Positions 6,459 through 13,488 of a DNA stretch of 21,886 nt are shown here, piece by piece. Position 1 is the stretch's first letter. Each line of letters opens with the position of its first letter. Source of the DNA: an uncultured Candidatus Melainabacteria bacterium. GTDB taxonomy: Bacteria > Cyanobacteriota > Vampirovibrionia > Gastranaerophilales > Gastranaerophilaceae. The stretch is from assembly GCA_934717895.1 (NCBI GenBank), contig CAKUZO010000030.1, forward strand, positions 1-21,886, given 5' to 3'. A model generated the notes under the pieces. The model was not told the origin of the DNA, searched no databases, and saw only the letters and a list, made by a program, of their open reading frames with translations. Position numbers and translations under genes: made by a program.

Positions 6459-6956
6459 ATGAATTTCAAAGAAATAATAAAGAACAATCAAAACAATGTA
6501 AGAAGTATTATAAGACTTATTACGAAAGAAACAAATGAAGATTTAGAGCAAGAGGTATTTGTAAAAGTTTGGAAAAACTCTGATAAATATAAGGAACAAG
6601 GGAGTTTTAAGAGCTGGATAAATACTATTGCCAAAAACGTATCAAAGGATTACCTAAAATCGGTTCAAAAACGAAATCAGGACGCAATAACAAACGATGA
6701 TGAGGTTTTGAACACTATCAAAGACAAGAAATCTACTCCCGAGCTCAAAGTGATTTCAAACGACAGACAAAGGCAAATAACAAAGGCAATCGACACACTC
6801 AAGCCAAAGTTTAGAGAAGTTGTAATGCTTTGCGAAATCTACGGTTACACCTATGAGGAAGCTGCATTCAAGCTAAAATGCCCTATCGGTACAATAAAAT
6901 CCAGATTATATAATGCCAAAAAAGAGTTGGCAAATCTATTGAAAGACTTATTATAA
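6459..6956 (+). CDS. ECF-family RNA polymerase sigma factor
   Basis: This 165-residue protein has only the two domains typical of ECF sigma factors. Region 2 spans about 9-70 (NEDLEQEVFVKVWKN and GSFKSWINTIAKNVSKDYL), which contacts polymerase and the -10. Region 4 spans about 104-160, with the helix-turn-helix YTYEEAAFKLKCPIGTIKSRL that reads the -35. The ATG follows a GGTGGA site seven nucleotides upstream, inside the end of the anti-sigma gene. It is co-transcribed with the anti-sigma factor and probably with the Spy-like gene 20 nt downstream. The regulon is unknown, but the promoter at 6063 is a likely target. The N-terminus is slightly shorter than average. Confidence 0.95.
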   Translation: MNFKEIIKNNQNNVRSIIRLITKETNEDLEQEVFVKVWKNSDKYKEQGSFKSWINTIAKNVSKDYLKSVQKRNQDAITNDDEVLNTIKDKKSTPELKVISNDRQRQITKAIDTLKPKFREVVMLCEIYGYTYEEAAFKLKCPIGTIKSRLYNAKKELANLLKDLL

Positions 6957-6976
6957 TAAAAAAGAAAGGATATTAC

Positions 6977-7567
6977 ATGCTAAAAAAATCATTAGTAATG
7001 GCAGCACTGTTGGTTTTTGCAACAGCAACCACTGCATTCGCATCAGATTTTAAACCTCCTTGCAAATGCGGAAAACCAAATTGCAACTGTCCAAAACAAG
7101 CTCCTTGCAACTGCAAAAAACCACCCAAAGGTCCAGATTTTGCAAAAAGAAATGCAGAATTTGAGAAACGTTTAAAATTGACAAATGAGCAAAAGGCAAA
7201 AGCGGAAGCAATTCGCAAAAAAGGATTTGAACAGATGCAACCCCTTATGACGAAGCTTAAAGAAAAACGTGGTGAGATTGAAGGCATTAAACAATCTAAA
7301 CTGTTAGAACGAGATAAACAAGCTCAAATTGAGCAATTGCAAAAAGAAATTGGAGCCCTCAAACGTGGAATGCATGAGCTTAGAATGCAGAACATGAAAG
7401 AATTTGAATCAATTTTGACATCTAAACAATTAAAAGAATTGAAAAAAATGAAAGAAGAGGGACGTAAAAAGTTTGAACAAAAACGCAAACAGAATGGTCA
7501 ACCGATGTTCGGACCAAATGGTCCAAGACCGGAAGGTCATTTCCCGCCTCCACCACCGGAAAATTAA
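6977..7567 (+). CDS. Exported Spy/CpxP-like protein with three CxC motifs
   Basis: This 196-residue protein has a signal peptide (1-22, cleavage near AFA|SD) and an AAAGGA site. The mature N-terminus carries C29xC31, C36xC38 and C44xC46 in a short Lys/Pro-rich stretch, a likely metal- or thiol-reactive segment. A long, charged helical region (54-170) follows with two LTxxQ motifs, LTNEQ (68-72) and LTSKQ (147-151), the signature of the Spy/CpxP family of periplasmic chaperone or sensor proteins. The C-terminal tail is Pro-rich. In other bacteria Spy-fold proteins such as CnrX and ZraP bind metals and feed signals to sigma/anti-sigma or two-component systems. Here it sits directly after the ECF pair, so it may be the sensor or a target of the module. 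A terminator follows. Confidence 0.85.
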   Translation: MLKKSLVMAALLVFATATTAFASDFKPPCKCGKPNCNCPKQAPCNCKKPPKGPDFAKRNAEFEKRLKLTNEQKAKAEAIRKKGFEQMQPLMTKLKEKRGEIEGIKQSKLLERDKQAQIEQLQKEIGALKRGMHELRMQNMKEFESILTSKQLKELKKMKEEGRKKFEQKRKQNGQPMFGPNGPRPEGHFPPPPPEN

Positions 7568-7587
7568 TAAAAAATACAAGTAAAGCA

Positions 7588-7619
7588 AAAAAACAGGGCT
7601 GAAAACCAGTCCTGTTTTT
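7588..7619 (+). terminator. Terminator of the ECF/Spy-like operon
   Basis: ACAGGGCTG (7593-7601) pairs with CAGTCCTGT (7607-7615), including one G-U pair. It is flanked by an A-run and followed by a T-run. Confidence 0.9.
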
Positions 7620-7678
7620 GTTATAAATAAGATTTTTTTAAGTTTATCTAAAAGCGAATTGATATCGTTATTCTTTTA

Positions 7679-8443
7679 TTAAACTTTTTGTAATGCATAT
7701 TTTTCTTCCAATGCTGTTTCAATTTCATCAATAATAAGTTTTGCAGCGCCAATTCTATCATCAGCTGATGTAATCGGTCGTCCGACAACCATAAAGTCAA
7801 CGCCTGCAAGAATTGCGTCACGTGGTGTATCGACCCTAACCTGATCGTTTACGGAAGACCAAGTCGGGCGAGTTGCAGGACATAAAATTATAAAATCATC
7901 ACCTATTTCTTTACGAATCCTTCGTGCTTCTTCTGCACTTGCAACAACGCCATCAAGCCCGGTCTCTTTTGCAACTTTTGCAAGTTGCAAGACAAAATCT
8001 TCTATATTTTTATCAACACAAAGTTCTGTTGTTAATGTTTTTTGTCCAAAACTTGATAAAAGAGTTACACCCAAAATAGTAGGGGGCTCAATGCCCATAG
8101 ATTTTGCGCAAGCACGTGATGCCTTAACGACAGCTGATGTCATTTTCGAACCGCCTTGAATGTGAACATTAAAAAAATCAACATTATTTTTTACCAAACT
8201 TATGCAAGCTTTTTGAACCGTATGTGGAATATCGTGGAATTTACAGTCATAATAACACTTTGCACCGTGTTCTTCTAACAAGCGAAAAGCTTCAAAACCG
8301 TAATTTACAATTAACGGCAAGCCGATTTTAAAATAACCAACATAATCTTTTAATTCTTTTACAAGCGCTTCTGCTTCTTTTAAAGAGTCAACGTCAAGCG
8401 CTAAAATAATTCTGTCTTTAGCTGTTTTAGGTGTTTCAATCAT
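7679..8443 (-). CDS. pyrF: Orotidine 5'-phosphate decarboxylase
   Basis: PyrF catalyses the last step of de novo UMP synthesis, OMP to UMP plus CO2, in the cytoplasm. The 254-residue protein has LALDVDS (14-20), the active-site block YDCKFHDIP (65-73; DxKxxDI with D66, K68 and D71) and the phosphate-binding VVGRPIT near the C-terminus. It is slightly longer than many group I enzymes (about 230-240). No strong ribosome-binding site is seen before the ATG. No other pyrimidine gene is adjacent, so it is a solitary gene here. Confidence 0.97.
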   Translation of the reverse strand: MIETPKTAKDRIILALDVDSLKEAEALVKELKDYVGYFKIGLPLIVNYGFEAFRLLEEHGAKCYYDCKFHDIPHTVQKACISLVKNNVDFFNVHIQGGSKMTSAVVKASRACAKSMGIEPPTILGVTLLSSFGQKTLTTELCVDKNIEDFVLQLAKVAKETGLDGVVASAEEARRIRKEIGDDFIILCPATRPTWSSVNDQVRVDTPRDAILAGVDFMVVGRPITSADDRIGAAKLIIDEIETALEEKYALQKV

Positions 8444-8646
8444 ATTACCAGAATAGTAGCACCAGATAAAAATAAAATCAAGGGTGAATTAAGAATGGTA
8501 GTAAATTCTTTGGAAAATATTTAATTAGATTCTGAATAGCAAGAAAAATTAATGCTCATTATTCGCATTATTTTTTAAGCTTTTAGAGAGACGAAAGATT
8601 TCAGATATTTCATATAAAAAGATGTGTACTTTTTTGAAAAAATTGT

Positions 8647-8661
8647 TATTATATAAATATG
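8647..8661 (+). promoter_or_regulatory. Candidate leaderless start: -10 element six nucleotides before ATG
   Basis: TATTAT (8647-8652) lies 6 nt before ATG 8659, so transcription would begin at or next to the A of the start codon. No purine-rich ribosome-binding site precedes the ATG and the -35 region is poor. Confidence 0.35.
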
Positions 8662-9186
8662 AAGAAAATTTTTATCTATACTTTGTTACTGATTTTTGCG
8701 GGCAATATTGTTTTTGCAGAAGGTGATTTATGGGATAATTTTGGGGATCAAAATGCTTATGGGCAAAAAGCCGTTAGTGATCAGGATTTTCAAAAAGCAT
8801 TAGACAGTAAAAGAGGTAAAAAGAAAAAAGATAAAAATATTCCGAAAGGGGAAAGTTTTTCACAAAGTAACGAAACCGAGATTATAAACAATGCTTCCAA
8901 AGAGCTTCCTGTGCTTGTTATTCCGTTAAATCTTAAAGTCGGTGACGGTATAATTCCGATTGGACATTATCAGGTGGAAGGCAAAGAGGAAGATGGGAAA
9001 ATTTATTTAAGTCTTTACCAAGGTCACAGCTTGATTGCAAAACTTCCAGCGGAGGAAACAGATAATGATTTTGGAGAAGATACAATAAATTTCGTCAAAC
9101 TCATTCCGCATGGCGATTACCATGTTCAAATTATATATGGAGGAATAGATTTTAATGCTTTTTCTGTGATTGACATTGCAGATTAA
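8659..9186 (+). CDS. Exported protein of unknown function
   Basis: This 175-residue protein has a clear signal peptide (1-20, IVFA|EGD). I do not recognise the family. The mature part has an N-terminal low-complexity region with a Lys-rich stretch (51-62). A beta-rich domain of about 95 residues follows (LPVLVIPLNLKVGDGIIP, IYLSLYQGHSLIAKLP, INFVKLIPHGDYHVQIIYGG). No Cys and no catalytic motif stand out. The ATG lacks a ribosome-binding site and may be leaderless. deoB follows after 36 nt on the same strand, so the two may be co-transcribed. Periplasmic or surface location is inferred from the signal peptide. Confidence 0.8.
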   Translation: MKKIFIYTLLLIFAGNIVFAEGDLWDNFGDQNAYGQKAVSDQDFQKALDSKRGKKKKDKNIPKGESFSQSNETEIINNASKELPVLVIPLNLKVGDGIIPIGHYQVEGKEEDGKIYLSLYQGHSLIAKLPAEETDNDFGEDTINFVKLIPHGDYHVQIIYGGIDFNAFSVIDIAD

Positions 9187-9222
9187 AATTGCTAAAATTA
9201 AGTCAAGAAAAGGGGTAAAATT

Positions 9223-10401
9223 ATGAACAGAGCGATTGTAATGGTAATTGATTCAATGGGAACAGGTGCAATGCCTGACTGTCGAGAGTTTAATGACATT
9301 CCTGAATGCAATACATTGAGAAATGTTTGTGAATATAATAATGGTTTGAATGTTCCTAATATGGAAAAAATGGGTTTAGGAAATATTCAGGACTACAAGG
9401 GTATAAAAAAAGTTGAAAATCCGACTGCTCAATACGGGATTATGGAAGAAAAATCAAAAGGTAAAGACACAACAACAGGCCACTGGGAAATGGCTGGACT
9501 CGTTTCTACAAAGCCTTTTGCAACTTTTCCAAACGGATTTCCGAAAGAGCTTGTAGATGAATTTGTTAAAGAAACAAATTGTGGCGGAATTTTGGCAAAC
9601 CGTCCGGCAAGTGGAACTGCAATAATAGCAGAATTAAATGAAGAGCATCACAAGACTAAATTCCCGATTGTTTATACGAGTGCGGACAGCGTTTTTCAAA
9701 TTGCGGTTGATACAGATTTAATTCCATTGGAAACGCTTTATAAATGGTGCGAAACAGCCAGACGAATTCTTGATGAAGGCGATTGGAATGTTTCTCGTGT
9801 AATTGCAAGACCATATAAAATTATTGATGGCAAACCGACAAGAATTTCAAAAGATAGAAGAGATTATTCAATGGTGCCTTCTCACACAGTTTTGAACGAC
9901 TTGAAAGATGCAGGCATGAAGGTAATCGGGATTGGAAAGATTGAAGATATTTTCTCAAAATCCGGAATTACTCACGCAATCCACACCGGTAGCAACAAAG
10001 AAGGGCTTGAATTGACATTGAAAGCAGTTAAGGGCGAACTAAACCTTGATGAAATCGAGTATAAAAATAACAAGCCGTTTAAATCTGAAAATTCGTTTAT
10101 TTTTACAAACCTTGTTGATACAGATATGCTTTTTGGACATAGAAATGATGCAAAAGGATATGGCAAGGCAATTGAAGAGATTGACACTTATGTCGATGAT
10201 ATTATTGATGCTATGTCAGATGATGATTTGTTGATAATTACGGCGGATCACGGTTGCGATCCGACAGTTCCGGGAACAGATCATACGAGAGAATATGTGC
10301 CGATTTTGGTATTTAACAAAAAGCAAAAAGGTGAAAATCTTGGCATGATAAAAGGATTTGATTATATTGCCGGAAGAATTAAAAATTGGTTGAATGCTTA
10401 G
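9223..10401 (+). CDS. deoB: Phosphopentomutase
   Basis: DeoB interconverts ribose (or deoxyribose) 1-phosphate and 5-phosphate, linking nucleoside breakdown to the pentose phosphate pathway. The 392-residue length is normal. The metal ligand Asp is in VIDSMGTG (8-15) and the phospho-accepting Thr is in DTTTGHWEMAG (T85). The C-terminal metal sites FTNLVDTDMLFGHRND and ADHGCDPTVPGTDHTREY are intact. AAAAGGGG precedes the ATG. The transketolase subunit at 17112 could use the same pentose pool, but the genes are not linked. The gene is followed by a repeat-rich gap. Confidence 0.97.
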   Translation: MNRAIVMVIDSMGTGAMPDCREFNDIPECNTLRNVCEYNNGLNVPNMEKMGLGNIQDYKGIKKVENPTAQYGIMEEKSKGKDTTTGHWEMAGLVSTKPFATFPNGFPKELVDEFVKETNCGGILANRPASGTAIIAELNEEHHKTKFPIVYTSADSVFQIAVDTDLIPLETLYKWCETARRILDEGDWNVSRVIARPYKIIDGKPTRISKDRRDYSMVPSHTVLNDLKDAGMKVIGIGKIEDIFSKSGITHAIHTGSNKEGLELTLKAVKGELNLDEIEYKNNKPFKSENSFIFTNLVDTDMLFGHRNDAKGYGKAIEEIDTYVDDIIDAMSDDDLLIITADHGCDPTVPGTDHTREYVPILVFNKKQKGENLGMIKGFDYIAGRIKNWLNA

Positions 10402-10438
10402 TCAAAGCTAATAGCTGCCATCAGTCGTCATTCTGGGG

Positions 10439-10534
10439 CTCATTCGCCGAGTGCGGAGTAGTTGCAGAAAACAAGGCGGTCTGCAAGATTTTTCTGTAAC
10501 TACGGAGACACGTTTAACGCGAATGAGATTTTTT
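10439..10534. repeat. Long imperfect inverted repeat after deoB
   Basis: An outer stem CTCATTCGC (10439-10447) / GCGAATGAG (10519-10527) encloses a 14-bp inner stem, 10458-10471 with 10490-10503 (one G-U). An alternative inner pairing, TTGCAGA (10462-10468) with TCTGCAA (10480-10486), is mutually exclusive with it. A T-run (10529-10534) follows, so it may terminate deoB. Its flanks (TCATTCTGGGG upstream, GAATCCAGC downstream) look like a dispersed intergenic repeat rather than a simple terminator. The rest of 10402-10650 holds no gene that I can support. Confidence 0.6.
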
Positions 10535-10652
10535 CAAGCTGAAAGAATCCAGCTTATTACAATACAAAGCAGCTGCAAAGAATGAAAACAACTCAACCGA
10601 AACCACACGCATCTAAGCCTCTTGGCATCTTTGCATCTAAATCAGTTTCGTT

Positions 10653-10795
10653 GTCGGATTGGCAAATCCGACCTACATCTAAAAACTTTGCATCTAGATT
10701 AGTTTCTCACAAGACTAATATTGGCGGGGTAGGTACCCCGCCCTACGTTGCTAAATCAACACCTGATCTCGGCATAGCAATGCCGACCTACTTCT
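10653..10795. repeat. Array of three REP-like hairpins
   Basis: There are three stem-loops, each with a 4-nt loop and a short tail ending CCTAC. The first is 10653-10660/10665-10672 (GTCGGATT/AATCCGAC). The second is 10723-10730/10735-10742 (GGCGGGGT/ACCCCGCC). The third is 10769-10775/10780-10786 (TCGGCAT/ATGCCGA). The stem sequences differ but stay perfectly paired. Copies one and two are preceded by similar spacers (TTTGCATCTAAATCAGTTTC and TTTGCATCTAGATTAGTTTC). The array lies between the 3' ends of deoB and ogt, a typical place for REP or MITE-derived palindromes. The remainder, 10796-10847, has nothing I can assign. Confidence 0.75.
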
Positions 10796-10847
10796 TCTAG
10801 TGGAGAGGGATTGTTTTGTGCTGCTAGAATAATTATGTATGGTTGGG

Positions 10848-11300
10848 CTATGAATTATTAGCCTCTATTTCTAACAATCGAGCTTTTATATCTAAGCCTT
10901 CGGCGTAGCCTGTAAGGTTGCCGTTTTTGCCTATTACGCGGTGACAAGGCACGATTATGCAAATCGGATTGTTGTGATTAGCCATCCCGACTGCTCTGCT
11001 TGCTTTTTCATTTCCAATTTTTTTAGCTATGTCTTTATAAGTCACAGTCTTGCCATACGGAATTTGGCAAAGCGCATTCCACACACGCATCTGAAAATCT
11101 GTTCCATTTTGTTTTAATGGAATATCAAAGGTTTTCCGCTTTCCGGCAAAGTACTCCAAAAGCTCTTGATACGTCTTTTTTATAAGCTCAGTTTCTTTTT
11201 CTGGTGCATCAATTTCTCTGAAATTAAGCTCTACAATTTTATTACAATCTTCTGCAATATAAACTTTTCCAAGCTCAGTATTATAAGAATATTGAAACAT
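10848..11300 (-). CDS. ogt: Methylated-DNA--protein-cysteine methyltransferase
   Basis: This is a suicide repair protein that moves alkyl groups from O6-alkylguanine to its own cysteine. The 150-residue protein has the active site IVPCHRVIG (C119), the Arg finger region SRAVGMANHNNP (101-112), and the helix-turn-helix region around MRVWNALCQIPYGKTVTY (71-88). The C-terminal GYAEGLDIKARLLEIE is typical. Its length is that of the short Ogt/Ada C-domain proteins. Its ATG directly abuts the stop codon of the dedA-like gene, so the two are translationally coupled. Confidence 0.96.
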   Translation of the reverse strand: MFQYSYNTELGKVYIAEDCNKIVELNFREIDAPEKETELIKKTYQELLEYFAGKRKTFDIPLKQNGTDFQMRVWNALCQIPYGKTVTYKDIAKKIGNEKASRAVGMANHNNPICIIVPCHRVIGKNGNLTGYAEGLDIKARLLEIEANNS

Positions 11301-11927
11301 CTATGATTCTTTCAAATGTTTTACGTGTTTATATACATAAAGTACGCCAAGAATTCCAAAAATTACGACAATTGCAATATCGAATTTGTGCCAAATATGT
11401 TTGAAAGCTTCCATATTCTGTCCCATTTTTACGCCGACGTAAACCAATACATAACTCCAAACAAGTGAGCCTAGGAAGGTTAATGTAAAAAATACACGTT
11501 TCTTAGCTCTCAAAATACCAGCAGGAAGTGAGATAAAAGTTCTTACAACAGGCAACATTCTGCATAAGAAAAATGCCCAATCTCCGTATTTTTCAACCCA
11601 TTTATCTGCTTCGTCCAAATCTTTGTGCGAAATAAGAAAGTATTTGCCATATTTTTCAACAAACTTTCTTCCTCCGAAAAAACCAAGGTAATATGATGGA
11701 ATAGAACCCAAAACACAGCCCAAAGCTCCGGCAATTGCCGCAATATGGAGGTTCATTTCCCCTTTGCTGACAATATATCCCGCAAAAGGCAAAATAGCTT
11801 CGCTTGGTAGTGGAATGTTGCAAGACTCAATCGCCATCAATAAACTGATGCCGAATGGTCCTAAATGCGTAATAATGTGTTCTATAAAGTTTATTAAATG
11901 TGCTAATACTAAATTTATCGCTTCCAT
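11301..11927 (-). CDS. DedA family membrane protein
   Basis: This 208-residue integral membrane protein has the DedA (VTT/SNARE-associated) hallmarks. ESCNIPLPSE (34-43) gives the re-entrant E...PxPSE motif, GFFGGRKF (82-89) is the glycine-rich turn, and FLCRMLPVVRTFISLPAG (120-137) carries the conserved R123 and R129. DedA proteins are thought to act as lipid flippases, for example for undecaprenyl phosphate or phosphatidylethanolamine, coupled to the proton gradient. An AGAGG site precedes the ATG. It sits 30 nt after the decarboxylase and directly before ogt, so the three genes form one operon. Confidence 0.94.
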   Translation of the reverse strand: MEAINLVLAHLINFIEHIITHLGPFGISLLMAIESCNIPLPSEAILPFAGYIVSKGEMNLHIAAIAGALGCVLGSIPSYYLGFFGGRKFVEKYGKYFLISHKDLDEADKWVEKYGDWAFFLCRMLPVVRTFISLPAGILRAKKRVFFTLTFLGSLVWSYVLVYVGVKMGQNMEAFKHIWHKFDIAIVVIFGILGVLYVYKHVKHLKES

Positions 11928-11957
11928 AATCCCTCTTCTCTTAATTTTTTGTATAAA

Positions 11958-13427
11958 TTATTTTATAACTTCAATTGTATCGTAATCAACCAAATATGGC
12001 ATGTGCTCTTCTGTGATAAGCTCCCCAGGAAGCAAAACAGCAATTCCCGGAGGACATTCCGCGATTACCTCAGCCGAAATTCTGCCAACAGCGTGCTCTT
12101 TTGAAATTGTTTCTTTGTGAGAATAATAAGCTTCTCTCAAAGTCATTTTGATAATAGGCGTCAGCATTGGCATGTGTTTTTTCTTTTCAAGATAACAAAT
12201 GTCTGTGTAATTCGTCTTATCAATTTTTTGAAGGCATTTTACCAAATATTGCATGTCGCTTCTTGTGTTGCCGATATTTGACAAAATCAAAAGTCCGGCA
12301 TCAGACGCGCTTTCAACTTCGATATTAAAATCAATTTCTAAAATAGATTCAAGACGTTTTCCTGAAAGTCTGTCATCTCTGATGAACACTTTTGTAATAT
12401 CTGTTTTAAATCCAAAATCAGGCTTTAAGTGGTGAATATGTTCTAATTTATCTATTTCACGACGAAGATATTTTGCGTTTTGAACAGCTCGTTCAAGCTG
12501 TTTTCTGCCACGAGGGCTGTCAAGGTTTGCCCTTGCAGCGTCAAGACTTGCCAAAAGCATCAACGACGGGCTTGTTGTATGCAAAAGTTTTAGAGCTTTT
12601 TCAATAGCTTCTATGTCAAGTTTTGAGTTTTCTGCAATATGCAACATAGAACTTTGGCTCATGCTTCCGCCTGTTTTGTGCAAAGAGTGAACAACTGCAT
12701 CAGCACCTAGTTTTAAGGCAGTTGTCGGAAGATGGTTATTAAAATTCCAAAGACATGCGTGTGCCTCATCAACGATTAGCGGAACATCATATTTTTTACA
12801 AATTTCAGAAATTGATTTGATGTCGGAAACAACACCTTCATAAGTTGGGTTTGTAATCCAAACCATGCCGGCTTTCGGATTGTTTTTTAACATTTCTTCA
12901 ACAGATTCCGGTGTTACACAACCCCAAATCCCCCATTCTTCAAGTTTTTTCGGGATAAGCCAAATAGGTTCTGCTCCGGAAATAATCATGCCTGTTAAAA
13001 TTGAGCGGTGGCAATTTCTGTTTACAATAATTTTTTCGCCTTTCTTTGTTAAACCCATTGCAAGAGCAAGGTTTCCGGCTGTCGAACCGTTTAACAAAAA
13101 GAAAGTTTTTTTAGCACCGAAAGCTTCTGCCGCTAGTTCTTGCGCCTCTTTGATAGGCCCTGTTGCAGGGTGAAGAGTCCCGAGCCCATCGAATTCGTCC
13201 GTTGTATCAATAGAGAGAGCCTTTGTGCCGATAAGTTTTCTAAACTCAGGCAAAACCCCGTTTCCTTTTGTATGACCCGGAATATGAAATTGATATGTCG
13301 GGCATTCGTAAGCATATTTTAGCGCTTCTACAATAGGGGCATGTATTTTAGTTTTTTTATCTTGTTGATTAATCATTTTATTCGCTTTTGCAGTTGATGC
13401 AATTTTATTCTTTGTTACATTTGTCAT
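11958..13427 (-). CDS. PLP-dependent Orn/Lys/Arg decarboxylase
   Basis: This 489-residue protein belongs to the fold-type I basic amino acid decarboxylase family (the short SpeA/YaaO/Cad-like group). FHIPGHTKGNG (47-57), NGSTAGN (113-119, phosphate binding), VDEAHA (219-224, PLP-pyridine Asp D220) and SLHKTGGSMSQSS (K251, Schiff-base lysine) are all intact. The C-terminal ECPPGIAVLLPGE is the family end domain. It likely makes agmatine, cadaverine or putrescine; the substrate cannot be read from sequence. No ribosome-binding site precedes the ATG. TATATT lies 7 nt upstream, so the mRNA may be leaderless. The first 25 residues are poorly conserved in type, and Met18 (13376) is an alternative start. 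It is the first gene of an operon with dedA and ogt. Confidence 0.95.
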   Translation of the reverse strand: MTNVTKNKIASTAKANKMINQQDKKTKIHAPIVEALKYAYECPTYQFHIPGHTKGNGVLPEFRKLIGTKALSIDTTDEFDGLGTLHPATGPIKEAQELAAEAFGAKKTFFLLNGSTAGNLALAMGLTKKGEKIIVNRNCHRSILTGMIISGAEPIWLIPKKLEEWGIWGCVTPESVEEMLKNNPKAGMVWITNPTYEGVVSDIKSISEICKKYDVPLIVDEAHACLWNFNNHLPTTALKLGADAVVHSLHKTGGSMSQSSMLHIAENSKLDIEAIEKALKLLHTTSPSLMLLASLDAARANLDSPRGRKQLERAVQNAKYLRREIDKLEHIHHLKPDFGFKTDITKVFIRDDRLSGKRLESILEIDFNIEVESASDAGLLILSNIGNTRSDMQYLVKCLQKIDKTNYTDICYLEKKKHMPMLTPIIKMTLREAYYSHKETISKEHAVGRISAEVIAECPPGIAVLLPGELITEEHMPYLVDYDTIEVIK

Positions 13428-13488
13428 AATTATTAATATACACTAAAAAAAATTTTTTTTGCATAGATTTTATGATACATTAATATTT

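Noticed and set aside
10653-10791. Short CRISPR array
   Set aside because: Repeats are not identical, spacing is irregular (70 and 46 nt), the stems differ and no cas gene is present.
10582-10800. Open frame of 72 codons in the deoB-ogt gap
   Set aside because: It runs through the three hairpin repeats, has no ribosome-binding site, and its peptide is the kind produced by spurious translation of palindromic repeats.
13459-13488. TTG-initiated extension of the barrel protein
   Set aside because: It places charged residues before the signal peptide; GTG at 13489 gives a normal signal sequence.
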